Source of the DNA: Bdellovibrio bacteriovorus
Lineage (GTDB): Bacteria > Bdellovibrionota > Bdellovibrionia > Bdellovibrionales > Bdellovibrionaceae
Length of the DNA stretch: 64,000 bases
Assembly: GCF_001592755.1 (NCBI RefSeq)
Contig: NZ_LUKF01000016.1
Coordinates: 124,001 to 188,000, forward strand
Direction of reading: 5' to 3'
Part shown: positions 53,128-61,724 of the stretch, piece after piece
Numbering within the stretch: position 1 is the first letter of the stretch
How the letters are laid out: the number at the start of each line of letters is the position of its first letter
The notes under the pieces: generated by a model
What the model was told of the DNA's origin: nothing
Database searches by the model: none
Seen by the model: only the letters and a program-made list of their open reading frames with translations
Translations under genes and position numbers: made by a program

Positions 53128-54348
53128 ATGTTTATAAATATTTCTCCCTTGAAGCAGTACCGTGATTTCCGTCTTCTTTTCTTTGGCCAAATGATTTCAT
53201 TTTTAGGGAGCATGGTGAGCTATGTCGCCATCCCCTATCAGGTCTACGAATTGACTAAAGACAACTGGCTTGTAGGCTTGCTGGGCTTAGTTCAACTGGG
53301 GCCCGTGCTGATATTCGGGATCCTGGGTGGGACTTATGCCGACCGTTTGGATCGTCGTAAGCTTCTGTTAGTCTCTGAATTTCTTTTAAGCCTGATGATC
53401 CTGGGACTGACGTTAAATGCTTGGAGCGACAAGCCCTCTGTGCCTTTAATCTTTATTCTCGTAGCCCTGTTTCAAAGCATCATGGGCTTTCACCGTCCCG
53501 CGATGGATGCTCTGACTCAGAAAATCGTAGATAAAAAAGATTACGCGGCCGTGGGTGCTTTAGGGAGCTTCCGCTACTCTGCAGGAGCTATTGTCGGTCC
53601 TGCCTTGGGAGGAATTTTAATTGCGAGCTTTGGAATCAAGGGGGCTTATCTTTTTGACTTCATCAGCTTTGTCGCGGCCTTTGTCGCTCTTTATCTGATG
53701 TCAAAGATTCCCAATCCTGAAAAACGAGACAATTCTCCTTGGACGGATGCCAAAGAAGGTCTTAAATATGCGGTGTCCAAACCAGAACTTATCGGCACTT
53801 ATCTGATTGATATCGTCGCCATGGCCTTTGCCTTTCCGGTGGCCCTGTTCCCTTCAATGTCGGAACAATGGGGTGGCGCTTCGGCTGCGGGATTTTTATT
53901 CTCGGCAATGGCCGTGGGCTCTTTGGTGATGACAGTTTTTAGTGGCTGGACTTCCAAGGTCTCTCGTCATGGGCGAGCTGTCGTGATCGCGGCCACGCTC
54001 TGGGCGGTGTTCATCATTGGCGTAGGCTATGCTCAACATCTTTGGGTGGCCTTGGTTTTCCTTGGTTTAGCTGGAGCCGCCGATATGATGAGTGGTCTTT
54101 TCCGCGGGATTATTTGGAATGAAACCGTTCCCAATGAATTGCGAGGTCGCCTTTCAGGAATTGAAATGATTTCTTACATGTCAGGTCCACTGATTGGAAA
54201 CGCACGTGCCGGATGGATGGCAGCAAAAGTGTCGGTGCCTTTTAGTATCAGTGTCGGTGGAGCGATCTGCGCCGTCGCCGTTATCGTAACGGCGTTCTGT
54301 CTTCCAAAGTTTTGGCGCTATCATGGACACGCTTCGCATACTTCATAA
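53128..54348 (+). CDS. MFS transporter (EntS-like exporter)
   Basis: A 406-residue inner-membrane protein with about twelve hydrophobic segments. The loop GGTYADRLDRRKLL near 70 is the motif A of major facilitator proteins. FQSIMGFHRPAMDALTQKIV near 115 and NELRGRLSGIEMISY near 332 match the MFS_3/enterobactin-exporter (EntS) group. The substrate is unknown. It is divergent from capA, and the promoter suggests a leaderless message. Its last 68 bases overlap the converging gene. Confidence 0.85.
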   Translation: MFINISPLKQYRDFRLLFFGQMISFLGSMVSYVAIPYQVYELTKDNWLVGLLGLVQLGPVLIFGILGGTYADRLDRRKLLLVSEFLLSLMILGLTLNAWSDKPSVPLIFILVALFQSIMGFHRPAMDALTQKIVDKKDYAAVGALGSFRYSAGAIVGPALGGILIASFGIKGAYLFDFISFVAAFVALYLMSKIPNPEKRDNSPWTDAKEGLKYAVSKPELIGTYLIDIVAMAFAFPVALFPSMSEQWGGASAAGFLFSAMAVGSLVMTVFSGWTSKVSRHGRAVVIAATLWAVFIIGVGYAQHLWVALVFLGLAGAADMMSGLFRGIIWNETVPNELRGRLSGIEMISYMSGPLIGNARAGWMAAKVSVPFSISVGGAICAVAVIVTAFCLPKFWRYHGHASHTS

Positions 54349-54970
54349 ACAGATTTTTTTCGCCGAGGGTTTTTAATAAGAATGCCTCGGCTTTTTCTTC
54401 TGAAATATCCTGAGACTGCAACCACAGGTCTTCAAACAAAGTCTGCGTGGCCGCCATATTGAGCGAAGGAAAACTAGAGTCATCGACCTCACCAAAACCG
54501 ACGATAAAAAGATAGTTCCACAAAGGCTTCATCGCGCGATTGTAATGGCTTTCCATCATCTTTCCCTGCCAGCCTAAATTTTCTTTGATGATTTTGGTCG
54601 ACTGAGGAGAATCCATTAAGAAACTGTCTAACGCTTCTTGCGAAGCTTTGGGTAAATGAATAAGACCCTTAGATGTTCCCAAATAAGCCAATAGATTTAT
54701 GAATAATTTCTTAGAGAAAAACGTCGCCCGATTGCGGAACCATTTCGCGTAAACGACCTCTTCGCTGCGCGAAAGTTCTTCGCGCATGATCCACATCTCC
54801 CCGACACGATTATCGGCATCAGAATCCCAGCCCCACACCATTTCACTGCGCGGATAAAGCTCCGACCACAGACTGGAAGGTTCCTTTTGATTTTGCAAAG
54901 GATAAACTAAAAGACACCCGCGGCGCTCGATGGCTTCCACCATCTTTCTTTTTTTACTCTTCGACGTCAT
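54281..54970 (-). CDS. Hypothetical protein, possibly AlkZ-related
   Basis: A 229-residue soluble protein. It contains SSLWSELYPRSEMVWGWD near 32 and WIMREELSRSEEVVYAKW near 62, patterns that remind me of the AlkZ-related winged-helix group, but the catalytic motif of AlkZ glycosylases is not evident, so I leave the function open. Its start overlaps the end of the heme-binding lipoprotein gene by 17 bases, and its stop overlaps the MFS gene from the other strand by 68 bases. Confidence 0.6.
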   Translation of the reverse strand: MTSKSKKRKMVEAIERRGCLLVYPLQNQKEPSSLWSELYPRSEMVWGWDSDADNRVGEMWIMREELSRSEEVVYAKWFRNRATFFSKKLFINLLAYLGTSKGLIHLPKASQEALDSFLMDSPQSTKIIKENLGWQGKMMESHYNRAMKPLWNYLFIVGFGEVDDSSFPSLNMAATQTLFEDLWLQSQDISEEKAEAFLLKTLGEKNLFMKYAKRVHDSAKTLEDRTPLR

Positions 54971-55367
54971 AGTTAGAATAGTCTAACTCGGTCTTCATCG
55001 GAGCACCAGCTTCTAACCACGCCTTTAACAAACTATATTGGCGCGGGGTCAGACTGGAATTCATCGGCATCGTGCGCTCCACAATCGCCTTTTGATAAAT
55101 GCGTTGGGCGTTTTCAAGAACTTCTTCATAAACATCGGTCCCGATGCCTCCGCGAATCATACCTTGAGCGCGATTATGACATTCATAACAGCTGGCTGCG
55201 AACACTTCGCGACTGACGATAAAAAACTGCAGGTCTTCAGCCGCGACAGGTTTAGAATCCCCCACCGGCGCTAGCGCCCCGTCTTTTTCCTTTTCATCTT
55301 TGGAGCCACTGCAGGCACTAAAACAGACTGATAAAAGCAAGACCGCGAAGAATGACGAGAGTCTCAT
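54954..55367 (-). CDS. Single-heme cytochrome-like lipoprotein
   Basis: A 137-residue exported protein. The signal ends at CFSAC near residue 20, a fairly good lipobox. One c-type heme site is present: CYECH near residue 63. A methionine in TMPMNSSLT near 108 could be the second iron ligand, in the position seen in small cytochromes of the cytochrome c planctomycete/DUF1587-like group. The ATG at 55367 follows AGGAGG. It probably carries electrons in the periplasm, but no redox partner gene is near. Confidence 0.75.
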   Translation of the reverse strand: MRLSSFFAVLLLSVCFSACSGSKDEKEKDGALAPVGDSKPVAAEDLQFFIVSREVFAASCYECHNRAQGMIRGGIGTDVYEEVLENAQRIYQKAIVERTMPMNSSLTPRQYSLLKAWLEAGAPMKTELDYSNYDVEE

Positions 55368-55458
55368 GAAGCCTCCTAAGATTTGCACTTCCCCATTTTG
55401 AAAGAGAATGCACTTAGGTCAATGTGTAGTTCGTCACGGGTTTGCTAATTACTAAGAG

Positions 55459-56205
55459 CTAGTTGATTTCTTCTTCGGATTCAAATTTAAGATCTAAGAA
55501 ATCTAACAAAGAAGCGTCAGCCGCTTTCGGGATTTCGGGGGCGACACGATTTAAAATACGTCTTTGACGAGCCATCACATAAATTGACGGCCGATCAATG
55601 CGGAAACGGCGTGGATTTGGTAACACCGCTGCAATTAGCGAAGCCTCTGCCGGAGAAAGTTTTTTGGCAGTCTTTTTAAAGAATTTTTGTGAAGCGGCTT
55701 CGACGCCATAAATGCCAGGACCTAATTCAATCACATTCAAATAAACTTCTAGAATGCGCTCTTTCGGCCAAACGAACTCAATCAGAACCGTAAAGTAAGC
55801 TTCAAAGCCTTTGCGAACCCAATCTCTTTGGGGCCATAGGAACACGTTCTTTGCCGTTTGTTGACTGATCGTCGAAGCGCCTTTTTTACGCTTGTGGGTT
55901 TTGTTGTATTTCAAAGCCTTTTGAATGGCGTCGTAGTCAAAGCCGTTATGCTCAAAGAAGCGATAGTCTTCGGCTTTTAAAACGGCTCTTTGCACAGAAG
56001 GTGAGATTTCTTCTAACGGCACCCAGTCTTTAGAGATGCCGACGAACTTTTCACCCCAGAGGGACTCTACAGAACGGATCACCATCAACGGCGTGATAAA
56101 GACCGGTACGAATCGATAAAACAAAACGGCACCTAAGCTGCTTACAAAAAAGAGCAGCACAAGCTTCGTGATCCAATTTCGAATTCGGGGCCAGTATTTT
56201 TTCAT
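55459..56205 (-). CDS. mtgA: Monofunctional biosynthetic peptidoglycan transglycosylase
   Basis: A 248-residue inner-membrane enzyme that polymerises lipid II into glycan chains. One N-terminal membrane segment (about 12-34) is followed by the GT51 domain: VQRAVLKAEDYRFFEHNGFD near 82 with catalytic Glu, KGASTISQQTAKNVFLW near 117, and KERILEVYLNVIELG near 153. No transpeptidase domain, so it is the monofunctional class. The ATG at 56205 lacks a clear Shine-Dalgarno but starts just before the membrane segment, ten bases after gloA. Confidence 0.9.
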   Translation of the reverse strand: MKKYWPRIRNWITKLVLLFFVSSLGAVLFYRFVPVFITPLMVIRSVESLWGEKFVGISKDWVPLEEISPSVQRAVLKAEDYRFFEHNGFDYDAIQKALKYNKTHKRKKGASTISQQTAKNVFLWPQRDWVRKGFEAYFTVLIEFVWPKERILEVYLNVIELGPGIYGVEAASQKFFKKTAKKLSPAEASLIAAVLPNPRRFRIDRPSIYVMARQRRILNRVAPEIPKAADASLLDFLDLKFESEEEIN

Positions 56206-56215
56206 GAATAACGTT

Positions 56216-56692
56216 CTAGAGAAGACCTGGTTGCACGATCTCAACCCAATAGTCATCTGGATCTTTAATAAAGGCGATATTTTTCATGCCGCCTTCACCT
56301 AATTTCTTCTGAAAACGCACTCCCATACGTTCGAAGCGAGCACAGGCTTCTTGGATATTAGGAACAGAAATGCAGATATGACCAAAACCACGAGGTTCCG
56401 TGTTTCCGTTGTGATAAGGCGTCTTTTCTTGCTCTTCCGTGCCCCAATTGTGAGTTAATTCTAGAACGGCTTGACGACCAAACGTGTATTTCGCATTGGC
56501 TTCGTTTTCTGAAGGCACATTTTCACCTTCAGGAACATACGCTAGAAAGAAAAGGGAAAACTTCCACTCTGCAAAGTCCAACTTACGAACCAACTTCATT
56601 CCTAAAATATTCGTGTAAAATTCCAACGACGCTTTAGGATCTTTAATGCGCATCATCGTATGATTAAATACGTAACCTTTTGTCTCTGACAT
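56216..56692 (-). CDS. gloA: Lactoylglutathione lyase (glyoxalase I)
   Basis: A 158-residue metalloenzyme that isomerises the methylglyoxal-glutathione hemithioacetal. The vicinal-oxygen-chelate fold repeats are visible, with metal ligands in FNHTMMRIKDPKASL (His near 10), VLELTHNWGTE (Glu near 78), GFGHICISV (His near 102) and DPDDYWVEIVQP (Glu near 151). Residues around KFSLFFLAY are typical of the longer eukaryote-like form. GAGGA site at the start. Runs into mtgA. Confidence 0.9.
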   Translation of the reverse strand: MSETKGYVFNHTMMRIKDPKASLEFYTNILGMKLVRKLDFAEWKFSLFFLAYVPEGENVPSENEANAKYTFGRQAVLELTHNWGTEEQEKTPYHNGNTEPRGFGHICISVPNIQEACARFERMGVRFQKKLGEGGMKNIAFIKDPDDYWVEIVQPGLL

Positions 56693-56877
56693 AATTTTCC
56701 TCTTGTGTGGTCAAACTAACATAAATTCGGAACACCATAAAGAACGCATTTGCGAGGAAGGCTAGAAACCCCACCCAAAATGCCACCAGATTCATTTGGC
56801 CTAGCCCTTGCTATACCCCTAACCAGGTGACCGATGTCACCACTCTTCGGGGGAAGAGAGTTTAATTGGGGGAAACT
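56693..56877. other. Divergent intergenic region, gloA and first DUF4360 gene
   Basis: About 185 bases. Nothing but the expected upstream regions is visible; a GGGGGAAACT ribosome site precedes the gene at 56878. No repeat or small gene that I can support. Confidence 0.4.
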
Positions 56878-57627
56878 ATGTGGCGAGGACTCGCGCATCT
56901 TACTGGTCTTTTTGTTTTGGCTCTTTCAGCTCAATCCAACGCACAAACTCCACCAGGAGTTCGCATTCAAAGCATTCAAGCTGTTGGCAGCGGATGTCCT
57001 GTGGGTTCACACAGTGCTAATATTTCACCAGATGGTCAGACGTTTTCTCTTCTATTGGATAATTTTGTCGCTTCATCGACGATGAAAAACCCGATTGCAC
57101 GACTGATGTGTGAATTGAAAGTCAGTTTCTATGTTCCTGCGGGATGGACATTTGCAGTTTTAAGCGCGGACTATCGTGGATTTGCTTACGCCGAAGCCGG
57201 AACCGTCACGCAACACCAAGCTCTTTATTCTTTTGATGGCAGTAAACCTAAAAACGAAAGACCGGGTTACGAAAACGGCGGCACTTACAACTTCCGCGCG
57301 CAAGAATTCCGCGGTCCTTACAACGACAACTACTACATCCGACATAACATTGATCCTCGCGTCGCACCTTGGGCGCCGTGCAGCTCGCAATCTGTACAAA
57401 CTCTTTATGTCACAACATTCTTGATGGCGCGAAATTTAAATCTGTCTTCACTGGTTGAGTCGACGATCTCTTTGGATAGTATCGATGGCCAAGTGCAGTC
57501 ACAGCGTTACTCGCTAGCATGGAAGCAGTGTACTCCATCACGAGTGACACCACCACCTCGCGATCCAGGCAATCCGCGCCCAGCGCCACCGCCTCGTGAT
57601 CCGGGTCGTCCACCAAGATACCGATAA
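56878..57627 (+). CDS. Secreted DUF4360-like protein with Pro/Arg-rich tail
   Basis: A 249-residue secreted protein. The signal peptide (residues 1-22) ends at SNAQT. The body matches the DUF4360 pattern: GSGCPVGSHSANISPDGQTF near 40 and LLLDNFVAS, then Cys-bearing LMCELKVSFYVPAGW and DYRGFAYAE. The last 35 residues are Pro/Arg-rich (repeats of PPPRDPG). It is probably extracellular, with unknown role. A paralog lies directly downstream. GGGGGAAACT before the ATG; the frame's earlier TTG is ignored. Confidence 0.78.
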   Translation: MWRGLAHLTGLFVLALSAQSNAQTPPGVRIQSIQAVGSGCPVGSHSANISPDGQTFSLLLDNFVASSTMKNPIARLMCELKVSFYVPAGWTFAVLSADYRGFAYAEAGTVTQHQALYSFDGSKPKNERPGYENGGTYNFRAQEFRGPYNDNYYIRHNIDPRVAPWAPCSSQSVQTLYVTTFLMARNLNLSSLVESTISLDSIDGQVQSQRYSLAWKQCTPSRVTPPPRDPGNPRPAPPPRDPGRPPRYR

Positions 57628-57696
57628 TCAAAAACTAAATTTAGAAAACTAAATAACAATTTTTAAATGGAAAAATAAACCATAAGGGGGAAGTGT

Positions 57697-58290
57697 ATGA
57701 AAAAAATGATGTTAATGGGTCTTTTAGGCGTGATGTCAGCGCTCAGTCTGCAAGCAAATGCGCAAGTGCGCTTGGGTGAGCCTGCTTACGGTGGTACAGG
57801 TTGTCCTGCGGGATCAGCAAGCGTCACTTTGAGTCCCGATCAACAGGCTTTAAGTATCTTGTTTGATAACTATGTGGCTGAAGCTGGTGGCGGTCGTCGC
57901 ATTGATCGTAAATCGTGCAACATCTCTGTCCCAGTGCATGTGCCTTCTGGATACAGTGTTTCTATTTTCCAAGTGGACTACCGCGGTTTTAACTCGGTGC
58001 CTCGCGGAGGTCTTTCTCGCTTTGACGCGGAATACTTCTGGGCAGGTGCACGTGGACCTCGCGTTTCTAGAACTTTCATGGGTCCGGTGAGCGATGTTTA
58101 CACGATCTCTGATGGTTTGATTGCAAGTGCACAAGTGTGGTCTCCGTGTGGAGCAAGCGTGAACTTAAGAATCAACACGTCGATGATGGCTCAAGCGAAT
58201 TCTCGCGGTGAGCAAACTTTGGCGACAGTGGACAGCGCCGATGTGACTTCAGGCCTTATCTACCACCTAAGATGGCAACGTTGCCGCTAG
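57697..58290 (+). CDS. Secreted DUF4360-like protein
   Basis: A 197-residue secreted protein with a signal peptide (residues 1-22, LQANAQ). The body repeats the DUF4360 pattern: GGTGCPAGSASVTLSPDQQA near 33, LFDNYVAEAG, KSCNISVPVHVPSGYSV and QVDYRGFNSV. It lacks the Pro/Arg tail of the preceding paralog. Located 69 bases after it with its own AAGGGGGAAGTGT site, so the pair arose by tandem duplication and is likely co-expressed. Function unknown. Confidence 0.8.
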   Translation: MKKMMLMGLLGVMSALSLQANAQVRLGEPAYGGTGCPAGSASVTLSPDQQALSILFDNYVAEAGGGRRIDRKSCNISVPVHVPSGYSVSIFQVDYRGFNSVPRGGLSRFDAEYFWAGARGPRVSRTFMGPVSDVYTISDGLIASAQVWSPCGASVNLRINTSMMAQANSRGEQTLATVDSADVTSGLIYHLRWQRCR

Positions 58291-58383
58291 ATTGAATTTG
58301 GCGGGGCTTCCGGGTGGCAAAAGTAGATGTCTTTAAGGCAAAAATGCGTTAGAGTCTGCTTTTAAACACCAGGAGCCCAGCCG

Positions 58384-58866
58384 ATGTCTAAATCGCCTCA
58401 ACACTCTCAAGCCCTTCAAGTACGCCACGCGTTGTGGGATCTTCAAAAAGAAGTTTTAAATTCTTTAAAAGCAGAATTCGATCAAGAAAACGGTTATCAA
58501 GCCGCTCCGACAGAATGGTTCCAAGTTTTAATGACAGCGGATCGCTACACTTGGCTTCGCGAATTGACAACATTGATGGCCGATATCGATATCATGACCG
58601 AGCTTGAATTCATCACCGAACAACATTTGGGAACGGCTCGCTCTGAAATTGAAAGAATGTTGATTGATTTGAATTCCGACGACGCTTTCAATAAACAATT
58701 CCGCGAACTTCTTATGTCAGGCACTGCCCTGCTTCCTTTGCATTCACAGCTTCGTGCTAGTTTACAAAATTTGCCGAAGTCTGAAATGTCCAAAGATCAA
58801 ACTCTTGCTGAACGAAAGAATTGGCACGAAGAACACCGTCATCAGGCAAAAAAGCGCCGCAACTAA
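58384..58866 (+). CDS. Conserved-looking cytoplasmic helical protein, unknown
   Basis: A 160-residue soluble protein, unrecognised. It is helical, with a central part (EWFQVLMTADRYTWLRELTTLMADIDI region, about 40-75) rich in Leu/Ile and Trp, and a basic C-terminal tail (HRHQAKKRRN) that could bind nucleic acid. No signal peptide. A purine-rich AGGAGCCCAGCCG site precedes the ATG. Neighbours give no clear hint. Confidence 0.65.
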   Translation: MSKSPQHSQALQVRHALWDLQKEVLNSLKAEFDQENGYQAAPTEWFQVLMTADRYTWLRELTTLMADIDIMTELEFITEQHLGTARSEIERMLIDLNSDDAFNKQFRELLMSGTALLPLHSQLRASLQNLPKSEMSKDQTLAERKNWHEEHRHQAKKRRN

Positions 58867-58944
58867 AGACGGTTTTAAAAAAAACATATCCTTATTCAAA
58901 CCTCCCCGAGGGTAGTCTTTTTCTGACGTCTTGGTGGAGGTTTT

Positions 58945-59634
58945 ATGTTTCATAGACTCTTCTTCACATCCTTACTTATCGGTGGAAGCCTTTTGTTCCT
59001 GGCTCTTTTCGGCTCTCGCCTGGAGCCTGTGATCCGCTCCAACGTCACTGCACAAAAATTTTTGATCTGGGTGAACTCTCCCTTTAGCAGTCAGAAAGTG
59101 AATGCCGAAGACCTTGATGAAATGCGCCGCGAGCCTCTTCAAGCCCAGCGCGGGTCTCTTCCATCACCTTCAAAAAAAGTGTGGGAGTTAACACTAAATG
59201 AAACCACCGAAGCTCAACTTGCCGACTGGATTCGCCATCGTAAGATCGCTTGTTCGAAAAGCTCTAAAGGCTATAACTATATTAAGTGCAAAAAAGTTCC
59301 CTTAGTGGCTCTAGGGCTTCCCTATGTGAATTCTTTTGCGGAACTTGATTTCACCATTGATGCGCACAACAGACTTATTTTCGTCGGCCTTTTACACCGC
59401 CAACTGGAGACAGACAAAGCGTTATCACTTCTTGGAAGTATTTCTGCGTCTTTGAATTCGCGCCTGGGTTCTCCCAGTCGGAGCCCGGCTTCTTTGACTC
59501 CGGAAGAGTTGGATCATTCTTTAGAGGCTTTAAGTTACGAATATAAATTTAAAGATTATATTGCCCGCGTGACCGCTTCAAAACTTTCGACAACGGGAAT
59601 TATATTATACGAACAGCATATTTATATTCCGTAG
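58945..59634 (+). CDS. Exported or membrane-anchored protein, unknown
   Basis: A 229-residue protein with an N-terminal hydrophobic segment (FTSLLIGGSLLFLALFGS, about 6-24) and a soluble part that I do not recognise. Two cysteines (IACSKSSK, YIKCKKV, near 107-120) could pair in the periplasm. A GGAGG site directly precedes the ATG. It ends 16 bases from the converging rtcB stop. Confidence 0.65.
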   Translation: MFHRLFFTSLLIGGSLLFLALFGSRLEPVIRSNVTAQKFLIWVNSPFSSQKVNAEDLDEMRREPLQAQRGSLPSPSKKVWELTLNETTEAQLADWIRHRKIACSKSSKGYNYIKCKKVPLVALGLPYVNSFAELDFTIDAHNRLIFVGLLHRQLETDKALSLLGSISASLNSRLGSPSRSPASLTPEELDHSLEALSYEYKFKDYIARVTASKLSTTGIILYEQHIYIP

Positions 59635-59650
59635 TGGGTTCGCGCGACGG

Positions 59651-60835
59651 CTAACCCTTCACGCAAAGAACTTGCTTAAGAACGGCAACGACTTCTACCA
59701 GATCCTCTTGATTTTTCATCACCTGATCAATGTCTTTATAAGCAGAAGGAATTTCATCAATCACGCCAGAGTCCTTACGACATTCAACACCACTGGTTTG
59801 TTCAATCAAGTCAGTGATATCAAAACGACGTTTCGCTTCACTGCGTGACATTCTTCTTCCCGCGCCGTGAGCGCAGGAATTAAATGATTCCGGATTGCCT
59901 TTGCCGCGCACGATGTATGAGCGTGCACCCATGGAGCCAGGAATAATTCCCATATCACCGCGTTCGGCGCGCACAGCCCCTTTGCGCGTGACCAAGACAT
60001 CTTCGCCATAATGAATTTCACGAGTGGCGTAATTATGGTGGCAATTGACCTTCATTGAAAATGGGACAGGAGCGCCCTTCATTCCGATATGGAAAGAAAT
60101 CGCGTGAAGGACGCGACGAAGCATCTCTTCGCGATTTTCTAAAGCGTATTCTTGGGCCCATTCCAAATCGCGCATGTAGGTTTCGTATTCGGGCGTGCCT
60201 TCGACATAGTAGGCAAGATCGGGATCTGGAAGTGCTGTTGCTAACTTCTTTAGTTCGCTTTTAGCGTGGCGGATGTGTTCTTTGGCAAGGCTTTTTCCGA
60301 CATTGCGGGAACCTGAATGCAACATCACCCAGACGGCTCCATCGGCATCGGTGCAGATTTCGATGAAGTGATTGCCGCCTCCTAAAGTTCCCAGCTGATG
60401 AGCGGCTTTGTCTTTCAAACGCAAATTTGAAACAGACTCAGGAATATGTTTCCAGCCTTCCCAGTTTTCGACGGAGGATGTGAGACTTCGGTTGGACTCA
60501 TGTCCTACAGGAACTGAGCGCTCGATGGAGTGACGAAGTTTATCCAAATCGTGCAGGATGCGGTGTGGTTCGACATTGAGTCTGGCCGCAATCATGCCGC
60601 AACCAATATCCACACCGACCGCCGCAGGAATAACAGCACCTTTGGTGGCGATAACACTGCCCACCGTCGCGCCAATTCCTAAGTGGACATCGGGCATGGC
60701 GGCGACGTGCTTAAACACGAATGGCAACGAGGCCACGTTTTGCAGCTGAAGCTTAGCTTGTGACTCAACTTCGGCTTCGGGGGCCCAGATTTTTACGGGC
60801 TTATTCTCAGATTTTAAGTTTGTTAAAATTGGCAT
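59651..60835 (-). CDS. rtcB: RtcB family RNA ligase
   Basis: A 394-residue enzyme that joins RNA 3-prime phosphate (or 2',3'-cyclic phosphate) ends to 5-prime hydroxyls using GTP and manganese. Metal and guanylylation residues are visible: GVDIGCGMIA (Asp/Cys near 71), GTLGGGNHFIEI near 147, HSGSRNVGKSLA near 170, KVNCHHNYA near 255, and CAHGAGRRMS near 325 with the guanylylated histidine. The ATG at 60835 has an AAGTGAG site; a GTG at 60847 is possible. No archease or RtcA gene is adjacent. Confidence 0.92.
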   Translation of the reverse strand: MPILTNLKSENKPVKIWAPEAEVESQAKLQLQNVASLPFVFKHVAAMPDVHLGIGATVGSVIATKGAVIPAAVGVDIGCGMIAARLNVEPHRILHDLDKLRHSIERSVPVGHESNRSLTSSVENWEGWKHIPESVSNLRLKDKAAHQLGTLGGGNHFIEICTDADGAVWVMLHSGSRNVGKSLAKEHIRHAKSELKKLATALPDPDLAYYVEGTPEYETYMRDLEWAQEYALENREEMLRRVLHAISFHIGMKGAPVPFSMKVNCHHNYATREIHYGEDVLVTRKGAVRAERGDMGIIPGSMGARSYIVRGKGNPESFNSCAHGAGRRMSRSEAKRRFDITDLIEQTSGVECRKDSGVIDEIPSAYKDIDQVMKNQEDLVEVVAVLKQVLCVKG

Positions 60836-60864
60836 ATCGTAACTCACTTCAAGCAGATTTCTGT

Positions 60865-60876
60865 GTTAATCTTAAC
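60865..60876. promoter_or_regulatory. 12-base palindrome between divergent rtcB and solute-binding gene
   Basis: GTTAATCTTAAC is a perfect inverted repeat (GTTAA/TTAAC with a 2-base centre) in the roughly 43-base gap between the two divergent start codons. It overlaps the expected -10 region of the plus-strand gene, so it could be an operator. A single small palindrome may also be chance. Confidence 0.3.
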
Positions 60877-60878
60877 AT

Positions 60879-61724
60879 ATGATTCAGTCACTCTTTGGTC
60901 TTTTTCTTGTTTTACTGGCCTCGGCCTCTTGGGCTGGTTCCAATTCGTCTTCATTGCGAGTTGTGACGGAGTATTGGCCACCAGTGACTTTTGAGGAAGA
61001 TGGCAAACCTCAAGGCATGGCCGTAGAGCTCACTCAAGTTTTACAAAAACAAATGAACCGCTCCGAGCCTATTGAAGTTCTTCCTTGGCCTCGCGCTTAT
61101 CACCTTGTGTTGAATCAACCCAACGTTTTACTTTTCACAATGATTGATAATGCCGAACGGAAAAATCTTTTTAATTTCTTGGGTCCTATTGCTCAGGGGG
61201 AAATCGCGCTCTTCGCTCGCAGAACAACGGTGCTGGATCTTTCGGATAAAGAAAAATTAAAAAAGATGGCCGTGAGCGTTCATCGTGGCACGGCTTTTCA
61301 GGATACATTGACTCGACAAAAATTTAAAAAGATCGTTCCTGTCAATTCGCCCGTGAGTGGTGTGAAAATGTTGATGGCCGGTCGTGTGGACTTGATTTGT
61401 GAAGACGTGTTGGCAGTGACCCGCATGATGCAAGAAGCTGGCTATCCTGAAGACGCTTTTGTAAAAGTCGCCACACTAGAGCGCGTGGATTATTATTACG
61501 CTTTTTCTAAAAACACCGAACCGGCGATTATTCGTCAATGGAAAGAGTCTTTAGAAAAAACGAAGCGCAGCGGACAATTCAAGGCCATTTATAAAAAATG
61601 GTTTGGAAATAATCCGGCGCCGGAAAATGTTATCCTTCGCCTTGCAGAGCAGGATCTTGAAAAACCTGAAGAAAAACTTCTTTGGGCTGAGCTCCTGACA
61701 CCCCAATTTTCCGATCAAAAATAA
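60879..61724 (+). CDS. Periplasmic solute-binding protein (SBP_bac_3-like)
   Basis: A 281-residue exported protein with a signal peptide (residues 1-19, ASASWAG). Binding-protein pattern: LRVVTEYWPPVTFEEDGKPQ near 27, GMAVELTQVL, and YYYAFSKNTEP near 207. It is distantly similar to the protein at 50496-51308. No permease is near. The ATG has no Shine-Dalgarno; the 5-prime region is TTAATCTTAACAT, possibly leaderless. Its last 95 bases overlap the converging DsbA-family gene. Confidence 0.75.
   Translation: MIQSLFGLFLVLLASASWAGSNSSSLRVVTEYWPPVTFEEDGKPQGMAVELTQVLQKQMNRSEPIEVLPWPRAYHLVLNQPNVLLFTMIDNAERKNLFNFLGPIAQGEIALFARRTTVLDLSDKEKLKKMAVSVHRGTAFQDTLTRQKFKKIVPVNSPVSGVKMLMAGRVDLICEDVLAVTRMMQEAGYPEDAFVKVATLERVDYYYAFSKNTEPAIIRQWKESLEKTKRSGQFKAIYKKWFGNNPAPENVILRLAEQDLEKPEEKLLWAELLTPQFSDQK

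Noticed and set aside
53002-53190. 62-codon minus-strand open frame in the capA/MFS gap
   Set aside because: Overlaps the MFS start and its promoter; no supporting signal.
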